Position numbers and translations under genes: made by a program
DNA from: Bacteroidales bacterium
Lineage (GTDB): Bacteria > Bacteroidota > Bacteroidia > Bacteroidales > F082
Direction: 5' to 3'
Assembly: GCA_017651645.1 (NCBI GenBank)
Contig: JAGCCO010000016.1
Span: 1-64,000, forward strand
Length of the DNA: 64,000 bases
Shown: one piece after another, positions 43,801 to 52,269 of the stretch
Layout: the number at the start of each line of letters is the position of its first letter
Position numbering within the stretch: position 1 is the stretch's first letter
The notes under the pieces: generated by a model
What the model was told of the DNA's origin: nothing
The model's database searches: none
What the model saw: only the letters and a program-made list of their open reading frames with translations

Positions 43801-46392
43801 CTTCCAGTCCTTCTCCGTATCGTAATAGCTGCCGTATTTCGAAAGCGTTTCGGGCAATCTCACACCCACATAACGTTCATAAGGCGAGAGTTTGGAGGCG
43901 AACGAGGCAATGCTGAAATCACCGCCCTTCTCGAAGACCTTCACAGTGAAGGTACCATTCATCATCTGACCGGAAGACACATACTGCAGCGGACCGAAGC
44001 CCACACTGGCCACACCCTCGGCGTTGAGTTGACCGCTAAACAGGGAGATCTCCTCAGGCTCAAAGCTAAGCGAGATGTTGTCGAAAGAATAGTCGGCGAA
44101 GTTCTTGAAAGAAGTCACGCCTTTGCGCACTGTCACATCCACTTCTGCCTTCAGGCCGTTGGCTTTCATGCCGTTGAGCCATCTCGCAGTGAGATTCGCA
44201 CGATCGTTGCGCGTGATGCTGACGACTTCAGGCAGGCTGAAGTTGATTTCCAAACGGTTAGGTTTCACCGTCTCCACACGGAGGTTGCTGGTGATGACAT
44301 TCGTCCCTACCTTGTAGCGCGCCATCCATAGGCCTGTCTCATCCGACACATTGGTCGGGACGGTGAAGCAATAGATGTCGTTCACAGGCTTGGTGTTCAC
44401 CTGCTTGGCATAAAGACGACCCGATGCGTCGATCACTTCCAAGACGACAGGATAGTTGTCAGGCACGATGGATTCAAAATCGTTCAGCATAAGGTTGAGT
44501 TGCAACTCATCGCCTGGACGCCACACACCACGGTTGGAATAAGCGAAGGCATTGACGCCCTTCTCAACGGGTTCACCTGCAATATCGAAACGGCTGTAAG
44601 ACAACGCATTGCCATCGTTCAGCTTAATCACTGACTTGCTACCCTTCTTATCAGTAGCCACCACAAAGGCGGGACGGTTAGCACACTTCAGCTGCACATG
44701 ACCCTGGCCATCGACATTGCCTTTGACCAGTTCCTGCTTCTGGTAATTATAGGCCGTCACCTGTGCACCCGTGGCGGGCTTGGCGTCAGAAATCTGATAG
44801 ACGAACACGTCGACCACATCGTTGCGGCCCATCTTGGCGGTCACAGCAAGGTCACTGACAACGATGTTCTTCTTCGTTTCCACATAGTTGTAATAGTAAT
44901 AGCCATTGGGATCACCCCATTCGCCTTCATAGTTATACTCCTTGTAGTCATAGCTCTCGCCATCCCAATAATCGGCCTCCATGGCCTCATTGTCCACCAC
45001 GGCGGTCTTCATTTCATCGGAAGCGAAGGTATAGTCGGCGGGACCGAAATTGAGGCTCAGCTGATACATCGCGCCGGGTTCCACCTTAATATAATCGGAG
45101 AGGACGATGGGGAAAGTCTTCCATTGGTTCGGATAGGGATTGTCGACAGCCAGACGGACTTTCTTCTCGAGGCGGCCAGCCTTGCGCACGCCGTAGGTCT
45201 CGCTCAGCTCATTGTCCTGCAGGAAGCTAAGGATGTTATCGTCATAGATACGCACAATCCTCAAGGTCACTGCATTGATGCAGATAGCATCAAAATAGAT
45301 CGTGGTCTCGTCCACATTGGGGATGATGACGCCGTCGTCGGTCCAACGTACTTTGGGCAATACCTCCGTCAGGTTCAGTTCATATTCGGCCTCCTCTTGC
45401 AGCAACATGCCGTTGGCGGCACGGATACCGCTGCCAATGCCGATTGTCAAGTCATCCAACTGATAGCTGTACAATTTGCTCTTGTCGAAGTAGAAGTCAA
45501 TCCGATTGCCCTTGATGTCAGCCTTGTAAGCCAGGTTTCTGGGAACGGTAACATAACCCATAAGGTTTTGGTCCTCCTTCAGCGGCTGGCTGAAGAACAA
45601 AGTAGCATGGTCAGAACTGCGGTCCACATCAAAAGACAAGGGGATGAAGCTGTCCTTGGCGTAAATAATCAGTTCACGGTCCATCTTCGCTTTGGCATCT
45701 ACAGCCTTTCCGTCAAGGACGACATGAACTGGATAATTCGCATTCTTACGTTCAAAGCCTTGGATCTTAAAGCTATAGACATTGTTTCCTTCAAATGACA
45801 CTTCCACAGGATGGTTTTTGCGGAAGGATTCATCGATTAAGTTGACGGCATCGTCTTGGTCGACAGGCACGGCGAAGGCGATGCGCAGGTTGTAGTCCAT
45901 CGACTCGTTGGAGGTGCAGATGGGCTGCTGGGCAACGAGGCTGAAGTTCTGGCGGCGCACGCTGAAGCCGAACTCAAGGTTTTGGTCTACAGCCACATCC
46001 AGGAACTCCGACATGTTGAACTTGCAAACATAATTCTGATCCTTGTCGATTTCGTCGTATTGGAAGCCGACAGTGTTCTCGTCAATCCATACGGCCTTAC
46101 CTTTCAAGGCAGGGGTAAACTGGAAAGCCTTGGCGGAGATAGCATCGCCATACTTTACCTTCATCATCTCAGGATTCTTGAACTTGACCACGATAGGGTC
46201 TCCAGAAGCGATGACACCCGAGGTGTAGCTGTCAAGCAGAGGCAGCAAAGCCTCATTCAATGGCTGGATGCGTTCCACAAAGGTCTTCAATCCACCCGTT
46301 TCTTTCTTGCCGCAACCCGACAAGAAACCCAGCAGCAGCACGATCACCAACATGCTGACACTGATTCTTTTCATGTTTGGTTTTGTGTTCAT
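40885..46392 (-). CDS. Bacterial alpha-2-macroglobulin, lipoprotein
   Basis: Very large (1835 residues) periplasmic protease trap. The lipobox LSGC follows a signal peptide starting at MKRISVSM (Met7, 46374, an equally good start). MG-type beta-sandwich domains and the MG1/BRD region fill the first 1200 residues. The thioester motif Cys-Leu-Glu-Gln sits at 1391-1394 in 'YPHGCLEQMTS', so the covalent trap is likely active. An alpha-helical thioester domain and receptor-like end follow. With PBP1C it is thought to guard and repair the periplasm when the envelope is breached. Confidence 0.95.
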   Translation of the reverse strand: MNTKPNMKRISVSMLVIVLLLGFLSGCGKKETGGLKTFVERIQPLNEALLPLLDSYTSGVIASGDPIVVKFKNPEMMKVKYGDAISAKAFQFTPALKGKAVWIDENTVGFQYDEIDKDQNYVCKFNMSEFLDVAVDQNLEFGFSVRRQNFSLVAQQPICTSNESMDYNLRIAFAVPVDQDDAVNLIDESFRKNHPVEVSFEGNNVYSFKIQGFERKNANYPVHVVLDGKAVDAKAKMDRELIIYAKDSFIPLSFDVDRSSDHATLFFSQPLKEDQNLMGYVTVPRNLAYKADIKGNRIDFYFDKSKLYSYQLDDLTIGIGSGIRAANGMLLQEEAEYELNLTEVLPKVRWTDDGVIIPNVDETTIYFDAICINAVTLRIVRIYDDNILSFLQDNELSETYGVRKAGRLEKKVRLAVDNPYPNQWKTFPIVLSDYIKVEPGAMYQLSLNFGPADYTFASDEMKTAVVDNEAMEADYWDGESYDYKEYNYEGEWGDPNGYYYYNYVETKKNIVVSDLAVTAKMGRNDVVDVFVYQISDAKPATGAQVTAYNYQKQELVKGNVDGQGHVQLKCANRPAFVVATDKKGSKSVIKLNDGNALSYSRFDIAGEPVEKGVNAFAYSNRGVWRPGDELQLNLMLNDFESIVPDNYPVVLEVIDASGRLYAKQVNTKPVNDIYCFTVPTNVSDETGLWMARYKVGTNVITSNLRVETVKPNRLEINFSLPEVVSITRNDRANLTARWLNGMKANGLKAEVDVTVRKGVTSFKNFADYSFDNISLSFEPEEISLFSGQLNAEGVASVGFGPLQYVSSGQMMNGTFTVKVFEKGGDFSIASFASKLSPYERYVGVRLPETLSKYGSYYDTEKDWKFDIAVVNENGTACKSSVALDYALYKLDSYWWWSSEDIYDLQRYASGTYRSPVQNGILTCNGTTSVTFNIPDEKWGSYLFVVNDEQGGHSFAKVINFDWGYGHSSSASGAPAQLAMKATADSYQVGEKIVVTFPANDKAKALVTVEANDKVLQTMLVENLGQEGKVEITATEEMIPNVYVYVALIQPHDAANDLPIRLYGVIPVKVENKKLQLQPNIQVPETTNTKKKLDVKISEAAGQAMTYTLAIVDEGILGLTNFKTPNPYGYFNSKQALSVRTWDNYTSIVDAFSGELGSVYAIGGDGIINQEVTLDKRFKAYAVTLGPFELKAGETNTHSFDVPQCSGALRFMVVAKGNGKAFGSAEKRMTVVDPINLFASAPRVVAPGDELNLKVQVQAPTMKNKTLTVKFDNKNLEPMGSLPTTVQIDGNGEGMVAAWLKIPNSLGNSELKVSVTGDGYTAESSTVMPIRMPNAERRNTITKDIEAGQTVSVPFELVGMPNTQQGNVTVSTLLPVDLFGRIDYLLRYPHGCLEQMTSKAFPQLYLNYFMQLDDKTKAEMKENVDWAVSEMKAYQKSDFSLSNWPTGRYVDPWTEIYALHFLVEAKNQGYNVPQYFLDGLLNYQSNRAKQWKDNIDYKQGETIQAYRLFVLALAGKAEMGAMNRFKELEMRYDLTKVLAAGAFAQTGKTNIAQKLMPVVEDGKAMSDYYSSYGSRTRDFAFYTYVQMLCDVDQQTVQNNINEVCQMISGRRWLDTQSTAFTLFTLGKYAEKMNVTNTNLSATVKVNGEERTLNTNMASTGFAFTPKLGNNAIEIKNNTDQKMIANIFTKTSVAEYDMNESGNMLKMTVEYYDKSGGPANLNSLAAGSDLVVKIIVKNPSEWRITDLALSYYLPSGWELINERLSGDMTDNEGAKHIDFRDDRAYFYFDLWSGDKVTFTLKANATYEGNYMIPAVRCEDMYNADIYYQIPARGCVVK

Positions 46393-46422
46393 ATCGATAA
46401 GATTTGATTAGTTTCGAGACTA

Positions 46423-46430
46423 CAAAAATA
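46423..46430 (-). promoter_or_regulatory. -7 box (TATTTTTG) of the macroglobulin-pbpC unit
   Basis: TAnnTTTG on the minus strand, 31 bases before the first possible start. Confidence 0.55.
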
Positions 46431-46446
46431 GAAAACCAATTCAAAT

Positions 46447-46480
46447 AAAAAAAGCCATTTTGAAAAAAACGGCTTTTTTT
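46447..46480 (-). terminator. Rho-independent terminator
   Basis: A-run, GCC...GGC stem with an A/T-rich upper part and T-run, 36 bases after the stop of the GLUG protein gene. Confidence 0.75.
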
Positions 46481-46515
46481 TGTCGAAAATAGAGGAAAAA
46501 TCCAGTATTTCATCT

Positions 46516-47901
46516 CTATTGCTTTACCACTCGGGCCTGCTGCATCTTGCCATCGGTATCCCTAGCACGCAACAGATAAACACCTTGAGGCAAGCCTTCC
46601 ATGCTGATTGCACTCGTGCCATGCGCGGTCTTCACCATCTGGCCGAGAGCATTGTAAACCTGTACTTCAGCCACATCCATACCTATTATTTTTACCACGT
46701 TACGGGTCGGATTGGGATAGAGCATCACACAATTCTCCTCATAATCATTGACAGCGAGGTCGGTTCTCGTCAATATGGGGAAGCCGTCGTTGACATGGTT
46801 CTCGTCTTTGACCCAAACGCTGCCCTCCTGATTGAGCATCGTCACAAAGGCGTCGCTGCGCATTTCCTCGGCACTTTTCGCCGTGCCGTACACGCTGCCG
46901 GAGCAATCGTCGAGATAGTAGCAATAATCTATGCTAACGTTCTCTGCGACAGGAACATACCCAATCAAGCACCCGACATGGTGATTGCCCGTGACTTCCC
47001 CGACGTTGTAACAGTTTCTTGCCTCAAAACGTGTCGCAGCCATCCCGACCAATCCACCTGCCGCAGGATAATAATCCGCAACCGTTCCGTCGGCGGAAAC
47101 CCTGCCTGTATTGTAGCAGTTTTCCACGGACGCTTTCTGCGACACACACAGGATTCCCCCCCCCTTCCGGCTTGCCATGAGGTCGCCCGTATTGAAACAT
47201 TCCGAAAGCTCGGCGCCTGAAACTCCGCCGACAATTCCGCCCACATCGGAGCCTGAGAGCGCCCCGGCATTGGAACAGTTGTTGATTTTCTTGGCGCCTT
47301 GCCCCACAATGCCACCGGCCGAGGTCGTGCCTTCAACCGTGGCGGCATTCCTGCAATGTGATACAACGAGTTGGGTGCCGTGTCCGACGATACCGCCACA
47401 ATTGATGCCCTTGACGTATCCGTTGACGACAAACACGTTCTCGATCACAGCCAACTCTTCCCAGCCATCAGCATAACCGAACAAGCCGGCATATCTGTAT
47501 CCGCCGTCGACGTAAAGGTTGGAAATGACGTGGTTGCCGCCGTCAAAATGGCCTCTGAAAACGGTATTGGGACTCATGCCCATGTCGTTCAGCGAGCCAC
47601 GGTCGCAGCCGTCTTCGTCGAATCCCCTATCGTACAAGCCGATGGGAATCCAAGGCTGGTCTTCGCTGCCGTTCAGGTCGAGGTCAGTGGTCAGGCGGAA
47701 ATGCAAACCACGGGTTTCAAAGCCTTTGTCGACCATATAGGCCAGAAAGGCCAAGTTTTCTGCCGACTCAATCAGGTAAGGGTTGCTTTCGGTCCCTTCG
47801 CCGTGAGTCCAAAGTTTTCTGCTGCCGTCCCAAACGCTGCTCTGGGCTTCGGCCATGACGCCCGCAAAAAGGAGCGTCATTAGGATATATACTTTTTTCA
47901 T
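46516..47901 (-). CDS. GLUG-repeat secreted protein with T9SS sorting domain
   Basis: About 461 residues from the Met at 47901 (MKKVYILMTLLFAGVMAEAQ, a normal signal peptide). A Met at 47937 that overlaps the preceding stop as ATGA is an alternative and would show coupling. The middle is a run of GLUG-like units ('AGGIVGQGAKKINNCSNAG', 'VGGIVGGVSGAELSECFNTG', 'AGGLVG...CYNVGEV'), a right-handed beta-helix. The last 75 residues are a type A sorting domain ('MLYPNPTRNVVKI...NALGQMV...GVYLLRA'), so it is exported by T9SS. Possibly an adhesin. Confidence 0.85.
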   Translation of the reverse strand: MKKVYILMTLLFAGVMAEAQSSVWDGSRKLWTHGEGTESNPYLIESAENLAFLAYMVDKGFETRGLHFRLTTDLDLNGSEDQPWIPIGLYDRGFDEDGCDRGSLNDMGMSPNTVFRGHFDGGNHVISNLYVDGGYRYAGLFGYADGWEELAVIENVFVVNGYVKGINCGGIVGHGTQLVVSHCRNAATVEGTTSAGGIVGQGAKKINNCSNAGALSGSDVGGIVGGVSGAELSECFNTGDLMASRKGGGILCVSQKASVENCYNTGRVSADGTVADYYPAAGGLVGMAATRFEARNCYNVGEVTGNHHVGCLIGYVPVAENVSIDYCYYLDDCSGSVYGTAKSAEEMRSDAFVTMLNQEGSVWVKDENHVNDGFPILTRTDLAVNDYEENCVMLYPNPTRNVVKIIGMDVAEVQVYNALGQMVKTAHGTSAISMEGLPQGVYLLRARDTDGKMQQARVVKQ

Positions 47902-47933
47902 TTTATTGATTCTTAATTTGTTAGACAATTGTT

Positions 47934-49487
47934 TCATTTTCCGAAGTTGCTGTTGAACAAGGCCCTGACATGGTCAATGATGGCCCCTTTGCGCTCAAGT
48001 GCCGACTGGCTGGCGTTTTTCCAAACCGTAGTCATCGCAAAGTCCAGTTCCTGCATACTGCCGCTGCCGAAACTGAAAGGTCCCATCGAGGCCAAGCCTC
48101 TTCTCTCGTAAGGCGTGTTCCCGCATTGCCTTTCGGTCCAGTACTTGCCTTCCTGGTTGTAGCCGTCGTTGGGCGCGATGCCGTTGGTGCCGAAATTGCA
48201 CGGGTCGGAGTCGCCCGGATAGGTGAAGCTGCAATCGGGACCGGCCACCCAATCCCCAGCGTAGGCATTGCCGCCATATTGCAAAGGGTTGCCGTTTTTC
48301 CAAAGGCCACGGAGGTAGTTGTAGTATTCCTGAGCCGATTCTGGATCTCCATTCACGCCTGAGGAGTTGTTGAAATACATGAACCCGCACAGGCCCAGAC
48401 GCTCGTCATCGGCAATGCCGTTGCCGAAGTTGAAGCCGTTGTAGGCATACTTGTCCAAAGGATAACTCCCGTTGAACAAGGTCTCGCAATCTCCGGAAAA
48501 AGCCTGATTGTCGCGTCCATCGGCGGCCATGTATGGCCCGGCCAAGATAGTGCAGACCTGCACGGGCGGGTTGTCGCCGTAGGCCCAGGGTTGCCCTTGG
48601 CCGTCAACGGGCATGCCGTTGTAGCCGAAACATGCGCCGCGCTTCACATCGCAGCCCGTATAGTCATCCCAAGCATAGCCGATGTCCCAGTCGTTCCAAA
48701 CGCCCAGATACACGTCATGGTAATCCAAGAGGGATCGGTTATACATCTTGTAGTTGAAGAAAACCGTGTTATTTAGGGCTTCGTCATCGGAAGCCTCATA
48801 GGCATAGACCATGGCATGGATTTCCATACCCATTGGCGTGTCACTCGATTCCCTAGGCCTACTCCCATTGTCATTAAAGACGAAAAACAGGCATTGGTCG
48901 CCCTTGATGTCGGGATAATCGCCATCGGATGGGTTGTAGTGCCCATCACCATTTACATCAACAAAAGGAGCCAAGTTTTCGGCATAACCTTCCTCGCCAT
49001 GGGCAGGCCAGGTCAGGATGTCTTTGGGGATTGCATAACCCGCTTGCCCGTGATGGGCAATGAAGTCGTTGATTTCGGCACGGGTGAGGTTCCAAACATG
49101 ATGGAACTTCAAGGCGGTCATGAGGTCGATGGAAGCATCGGTCGTCTTCAGCGGTCCCGACCAATACGCTTCGCCTATCGGTTCATACTGGAACGCGTCA
49201 AGATGGAGGCTGTCGTCGGCATCCAAGCCGCCCATCCAGAGCGCCAGTTGAAACATGGTCTCTTTGCCACTGCCTTGGGGCACCTCCCATGTGGAGCAAG
49301 TGAAATGGGACTCCTGCCATTCCTCATACCAAGCTCCTTGTTGCGGGACAAAGCAGGTGCCGTTCCCTAGAATAGTCGCTCGAACATTGTTGGTCTCTAC
49401 ATGCGAGATGGGCGGCAGTTGCGCCACGGATGCCAAGCACATTGTACAAAGCATCAAAAGCAATAGTCTTTTCTTTTTCATAGCCAT
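47934..49487 (-). CDS. Large secreted protein with calcium-type repeat, no sorting domain
   Basis: 517 residues with a signal peptide (MKKKRLLLLMLC...ASVAQ). It contains 'FVDVNGDGHYNPSDGDYPDIKGDQ', an EF-hand/dockerin-like Asp pattern, and many Trp, Tyr, Cys and Gly residues. This matches a family of exported Bacteroidota proteins that usually carry a C-terminal sorting domain. Here the protein ends at 'ALFNSNFGK' with none, and the next gene, overlapping by 4 bases from its first possible start, supplies one. The two may form a split pair. Function unknown. Confidence 0.75.
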   Translation of the reverse strand: MAMKKKRLLLLMLCTMCLASVAQLPPISHVETNNVRATILGNGTCFVPQQGAWYEEWQESHFTCSTWEVPQGSGKETMFQLALWMGGLDADDSLHLDAFQYEPIGEAYWSGPLKTTDASIDLMTALKFHHVWNLTRAEINDFIAHHGQAGYAIPKDILTWPAHGEEGYAENLAPFVDVNGDGHYNPSDGDYPDIKGDQCLFFVFNDNGSRPRESSDTPMGMEIHAMVYAYEASDDEALNNTVFFNYKMYNRSLLDYHDVYLGVWNDWDIGYAWDDYTGCDVKRGACFGYNGMPVDGQGQPWAYGDNPPVQVCTILAGPYMAADGRDNQAFSGDCETLFNGSYPLDKYAYNGFNFGNGIADDERLGLCGFMYFNNSSGVNGDPESAQEYYNYLRGLWKNGNPLQYGGNAYAGDWVAGPDCSFTYPGDSDPCNFGTNGIAPNDGYNQEGKYWTERQCGNTPYERRGLASMGPFSFGSGSMQELDFAMTTVWKNASQSALERKGAIIDHVRALFNSNFGK

Positions 49488-49515
49488 TGATTTTGTATTT
49501 GTCGTTTTTCTGATG

Positions 49516-49523
49516 CAAAACTA
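49516..49523 (-). promoter_or_regulatory. -7 box (TAGTTTTG) of the secreted-protein pair
   Basis: TAnnTTTG on the minus strand with TTG exactly 20 bases upstream (in GTTTTCTTGAC), 29 bases before the start codon. Confidence 0.65.
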
Positions 49524-49555
49524 CAAACAAGCTCAGTTGCCGTCAAGAAAACGAT

Positions 49556-49573
49556 GGTGCGGATGAGTGCGGC
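49556..49573 (-). promoter_or_regulatory. GGTGCGGAT tandem repeat, copy C (diverged)
   Basis: GGTGCGGAT followed by GAGTGCGG, three bases from the sequence GTCAAGAAAAC (49542-49552) that contains the -33 box of the secreted-protein pair. Likely operator site. Confidence 0.5.
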
Positions 49574-49632
49574 TTTTGGTTAAAAACTTAAAATCAACGG
49601 TTTACGTTGAAAAACCCCACTATGAAAACATG

Positions 49633-49651
49633 GGTGCGGATTGGTGCGGAT
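49633..49651 (-). promoter_or_regulatory. GGTGCGGAT tandem repeat, copy B
   Basis: Two perfect GGTGCGGAT units with a 10-base period. With copy C and the word AAAATCAACGGTTT (at 49590 and 49668) it shows that about 77 bases of the upstream region were duplicated in tandem. Confidence 0.5.
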
Positions 49652-49671
49652 TCTTTATTGATGACTAAAAA

Positions 49672-51405
49672 TCAACGGTTTGCAGTAGATTTTGCAAAAT
49701 CACGCAAAAAAGCCGAAAGCGGTGCTTCGCTGCCAAAAATGCCTTTCAACTTGCGGCTGCGTTCGCAAACCGTGTTGAAAGCCCGTTGCATCAGGGCAGC
49801 GACGTCGGTCTCTTCCGCGCCCAAAAGATAGAGGCAACAATAGTCGATGTCGCCTTTGGTGAGTGAAGGATACTCCTTTTTGAGGCGGGCAGTGAACTGT
49901 CCGAAATGAAAATCGGCGGCCTCGCGCAAGGCCAACAGCTGTTCCTTGTTGAGAGCATAGTCCTTATAAACCATGTAATCCACCTTCGACTTGAACTGAC
50001 CTTCGTTTACCCGTTCCGTAATCATGCGGCAAACAGGTTCCTCGGCAAATGAGGCGGCCTCTACCCGTTGTTTCATCGCAGAAAGCGCTTCACCCTGCTC
50101 TATCAACTGTCCCGAAAGGGCTTGTTTCTCAGCCTCTATGCGCTTATGTCGCTTCCGATTGAGGAGCAGCCAAACTGCAAGCACCGCAAGCAAGGCCAAC
50201 AGCGGCAATACCACCTTCAACATCCGGCTTCGGGTCTGACGTGCTTCCTGAAGTCGGGCATTCTCCTGCTTTTGTTGCAAATACTCCTGAAACAGGCTGG
50301 TGAAACGCCATTCATCGGCCTTAGTGCCAAACTCGGGAGGCGTGTTTTGCGCCACAAAACGGGCATATTCCCCCGCATGTTCCGAATCGCCCAGCTCCTC
50401 GTAGATTTCACGCAGATAATCAGCACTTTGGGTTCTTAGAAAGAGACTCGGTGCCCCGTCGAAGACCTGATTCAGATAGACGATGGCCGAATCATACTGT
50501 CCGTCAAGCTTATAGATATAACCTATACCCAAATAACGGTCACTTTGCTCAAACTCATTACCCACCATGGCGATATGCTTCAATGCAGCGACGGAAGCCG
50601 AGGCATCATGCCCAACCTGATAGGACGAAAGCGCCTTGCGGTTGATGACATTCCTGTAAAGCACACCCACCGTATCCTTGATGCAGGCCAATGACTGGTC
50701 GTAGTAATACAAGGCGCTGTCGAACTGTTCCGACTTCTCGAACTCGTAGCCCAGGAAAAACAAGGTGTTGGCCAAACTTGAAGGCGGATTTCCGGCTTTC
50801 TTCTTGTATTTCAGCACATTCTTATAAAGATAAACCGTCGGCTCGATGAGAAACTTGTCGGAATAGATGTTGGCCAAGCGGGCATAAATCAAGGCCATGA
50901 AACTGGCCTTATGTCCCACAAGTTCCTCCTCACCAAAGTGGTTCTCCATGATTTCCAAGGCCTTGTAATATTCCGCACACGACAACATGGCAACGGAATC
51001 GTCCTCATAAATAATGCCGTTGTTGATGCAGATGGCGTTCATGTAATGGGCTCGGGCAGAGAGAAATAGCATGTCCTTATCGTTAGGAAAGACGGAGGAA
51101 ACACTGTCAAAGTACACTAAAGCGGAACCTACCTCGTCGCAATAGGCCACCTCACGACGCACCTTGAAACAAGCCTCGGACAGCATCAGGCTTGTGTATT
51201 CCTTCTCGGGAGAGTTGAGAGAGATTCTATCCAACAGCTCAAGATAGGCCAACGCGCTATCAGGCTGCTGCTGCAAAAGGCTGTCGATGGCAACAACGCG
51301 CGGGTCGGCATTCTCTTTCCAATGCTCGGTCGTTTCCAGAGTCCGGGTACAAGAAACGCCCAGACCGACTAACAATAGAGTTTCTATTATGCGTGTCAGT
51401 TTCAT
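49672..51405 (-). CDS. TPR membrane protein with C-terminal HTH-like regulatory region
   Basis: The Met at 51405 (MKLTRIIETLLLVGLGVSC) gives a lipoprotein or signal-type start; the open frame to 51453 would translate the promoter. About 577 residues: TPR-type helices to about 360, one membrane helix ('VVLPLLALLAVLAVWLLLN'), a coiled coil, then a cytoplasmic region ending 'LTKGDIDYCCLYLLGAEETDVAALMQRAFNTVCERSRKLK', which resembles the LuxR-like helices of Bacteroidota TPR regulators. Probably senses an outside signal and controls genes directly. GGTGCGGAT repeats lie upstream of it and of the secreted-protein pair it precedes. Confidence 0.75.
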   Translation of the reverse strand: MKLTRIIETLLLVGLGVSCTRTLETTEHWKENADPRVVAIDSLLQQQPDSALAYLELLDRISLNSPEKEYTSLMLSEACFKVRREVAYCDEVGSALVYFDSVSSVFPNDKDMLFLSARAHYMNAICINNGIIYEDDSVAMLSCAEYYKALEIMENHFGEEELVGHKASFMALIYARLANIYSDKFLIEPTVYLYKNVLKYKKKAGNPPSSLANTLFFLGYEFEKSEQFDSALYYYDQSLACIKDTVGVLYRNVINRKALSSYQVGHDASASVAALKHIAMVGNEFEQSDRYLGIGYIYKLDGQYDSAIVYLNQVFDGAPSLFLRTQSADYLREIYEELGDSEHAGEYARFVAQNTPPEFGTKADEWRFTSLFQEYLQQKQENARLQEARQTRSRMLKVVLPLLALLAVLAVWLLLNRKRHKRIEAEKQALSGQLIEQGEALSAMKQRVEAASFAEEPVCRMITERVNEGQFKSKVDYMVYKDYALNKEQLLALREAADFHFGQFTARLKKEYPSLTKGDIDYCCLYLLGAEETDVAALMQRAFNTVCERSRKLKGIFGSEAPLSAFLRDFAKSTANR

Positions 51406-51410
51406 TGGTA

Positions 51411-51418
51411 CAAAAATA
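51411..51418 (-). promoter_or_regulatory. Possible -7 box (TATTTTTG) of the TPR gene
   Basis: Perfect TAnnTTTG, but only 6 bases before the start codon, so the transcript would be almost leaderless. The conserved GTTTTCTTGAC is 30 bases upstream, too far for a normal -33 box; another -7 may be used. Confidence 0.4.
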
Positions 51419-51461
51419 TGAAAATAATCCCTATAAAAACCAAAACCAGTCAAGAAAACAG

Positions 51462-51480
51462 GGTGCGGATTGGTGCGGAT
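51462..51480 (-). promoter_or_regulatory. GGTGCGGAT tandem repeat, copy A
   Basis: Two perfect GGTGCGGAT units with a 10-base period, next to GTCAAGAAAAC (51449-51459), about 45 bases upstream of the TPR gene's -7 box. Likely operator. Confidence 0.55.
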
Positions 51481-51500
51481 TTCTTATAATATATTGTCAA

Positions 51501-52181
51501 TCAATACTTCGCCTTGAGTGTAAGACCTAAATAAAACCTGTCGACAGGCTCCGTCACCCAGAGGTCGTTGTCCATACGAGCAAAAGCTGAAAGATAATAG
51601 CGCCTTGAGAGACGGTAATCCACCGAGAGTACCGTGCGCAGGTTGTCGAGGCCACCTTTCCTGGGGTCGTTGGTAAGCCAGAACAATTCCGTCGAGAGGG
51701 CATACTTGAAGCGGCTGTTGGGTCTCTGGTAGGTCACTTTCACGCGGTTGCGCCAATACAGCCTCGGATTGACGCGATGTTCACCTGTCCGCTCGTCGAA
51801 GAAAGTGCCAATGGCCTTGCTGCGCAGTTGGAACTTGAATCTGCGGTACACCTCACTATACGTCACCTGCAAACCCAAGCGGCCCCGATTCTCGTAATAG
51901 CCGTCATTGTTGTGGCGACGGATATAGTCAGTGGTAAGGCCGATGTTCATACGGTTATGCAGGCAGGTGTAGTCGACGCCTACTGAGTTGAGCCAACGGT
52001 CAAACTGGGTGCAGTTGTGGTCGAAACGCAATTCCTCCTCTGCCGAAAAGCCAAAAGGACCGCTTAGACCCACTTCAACCTCAGCCGAGAGAATGCCGCC
52101 GAAATCGGTCGTCCGCTCGCTCTGCGCATAGAGACTTGCCGTCAAAAACAGTACTAATGTTATGGTTAGTATCTTCTTCAT
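51501..52181 (-). CDS. DUF2490 outer-membrane protein
   Basis: The Met at 52181 (MKKILTITLVLFLTASLYAQ) starts a normal signal peptide; the longer frame to 52280 would translate a repeat. 226 residues of alternating short beta-strands ending in an aromatic 'LGLTLKAKY', typical of an outer-membrane barrel. Motifs such as 'EEELRFDHNCTQFDRWLNSVGVDY' and 'RVNPRLYWRNRVKVTY' match DUF2490 proteins. It lies downstream of the DUF4956 and VTC genes on the same strand and may be their co-transcribed partner. Confidence 0.82.
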   Translation of the reverse strand: MKKILTITLVLFLTASLYAQSERTTDFGGILSAEVEVGLSGPFGFSAEEELRFDHNCTQFDRWLNSVGVDYTCLHNRMNIGLTTDYIRRHNNDGYYENRGRLGLQVTYSEVYRRFKFQLRSKAIGTFFDERTGEHRVNPRLYWRNRVKVTYQRPNSRFKYALSTELFWLTNDPRKGGLDNLRTVLSVDYRLSRRYYLSAFARMDNDLWVTEPVDRFYLGLTLKAKY

Positions 52182-52189
52182 TTTTCTTT

Positions 52190-52268
52190 TTCGACTATGG
52201 CTTATGACTATGGCCGATGGCTTGCCTTTACATAGAGGCAGCCATAGGCCATCTGCCATGAGCCATAG
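52190..52268. repeat. Word-palindrome repeat (TATGGC family)
   Basis: GACTATGGCTTATGACTATGGCCGATGGC on the left, GCAGCCATAGGCCATCTGCCATGAGCCATAG on the right, around CTTTACATAGAG. Lies between the DUF2490 and DUF4956 genes. Confidence 0.75.
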
Positions 52269-52269
52269 T

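Noticed and set aside
44698..45798. 366-codon plus-strand frame inside the alpha-2-macroglobulin gene
   Set aside because: Shadow frame; the minus-strand protein has lipobox and thioester motif.
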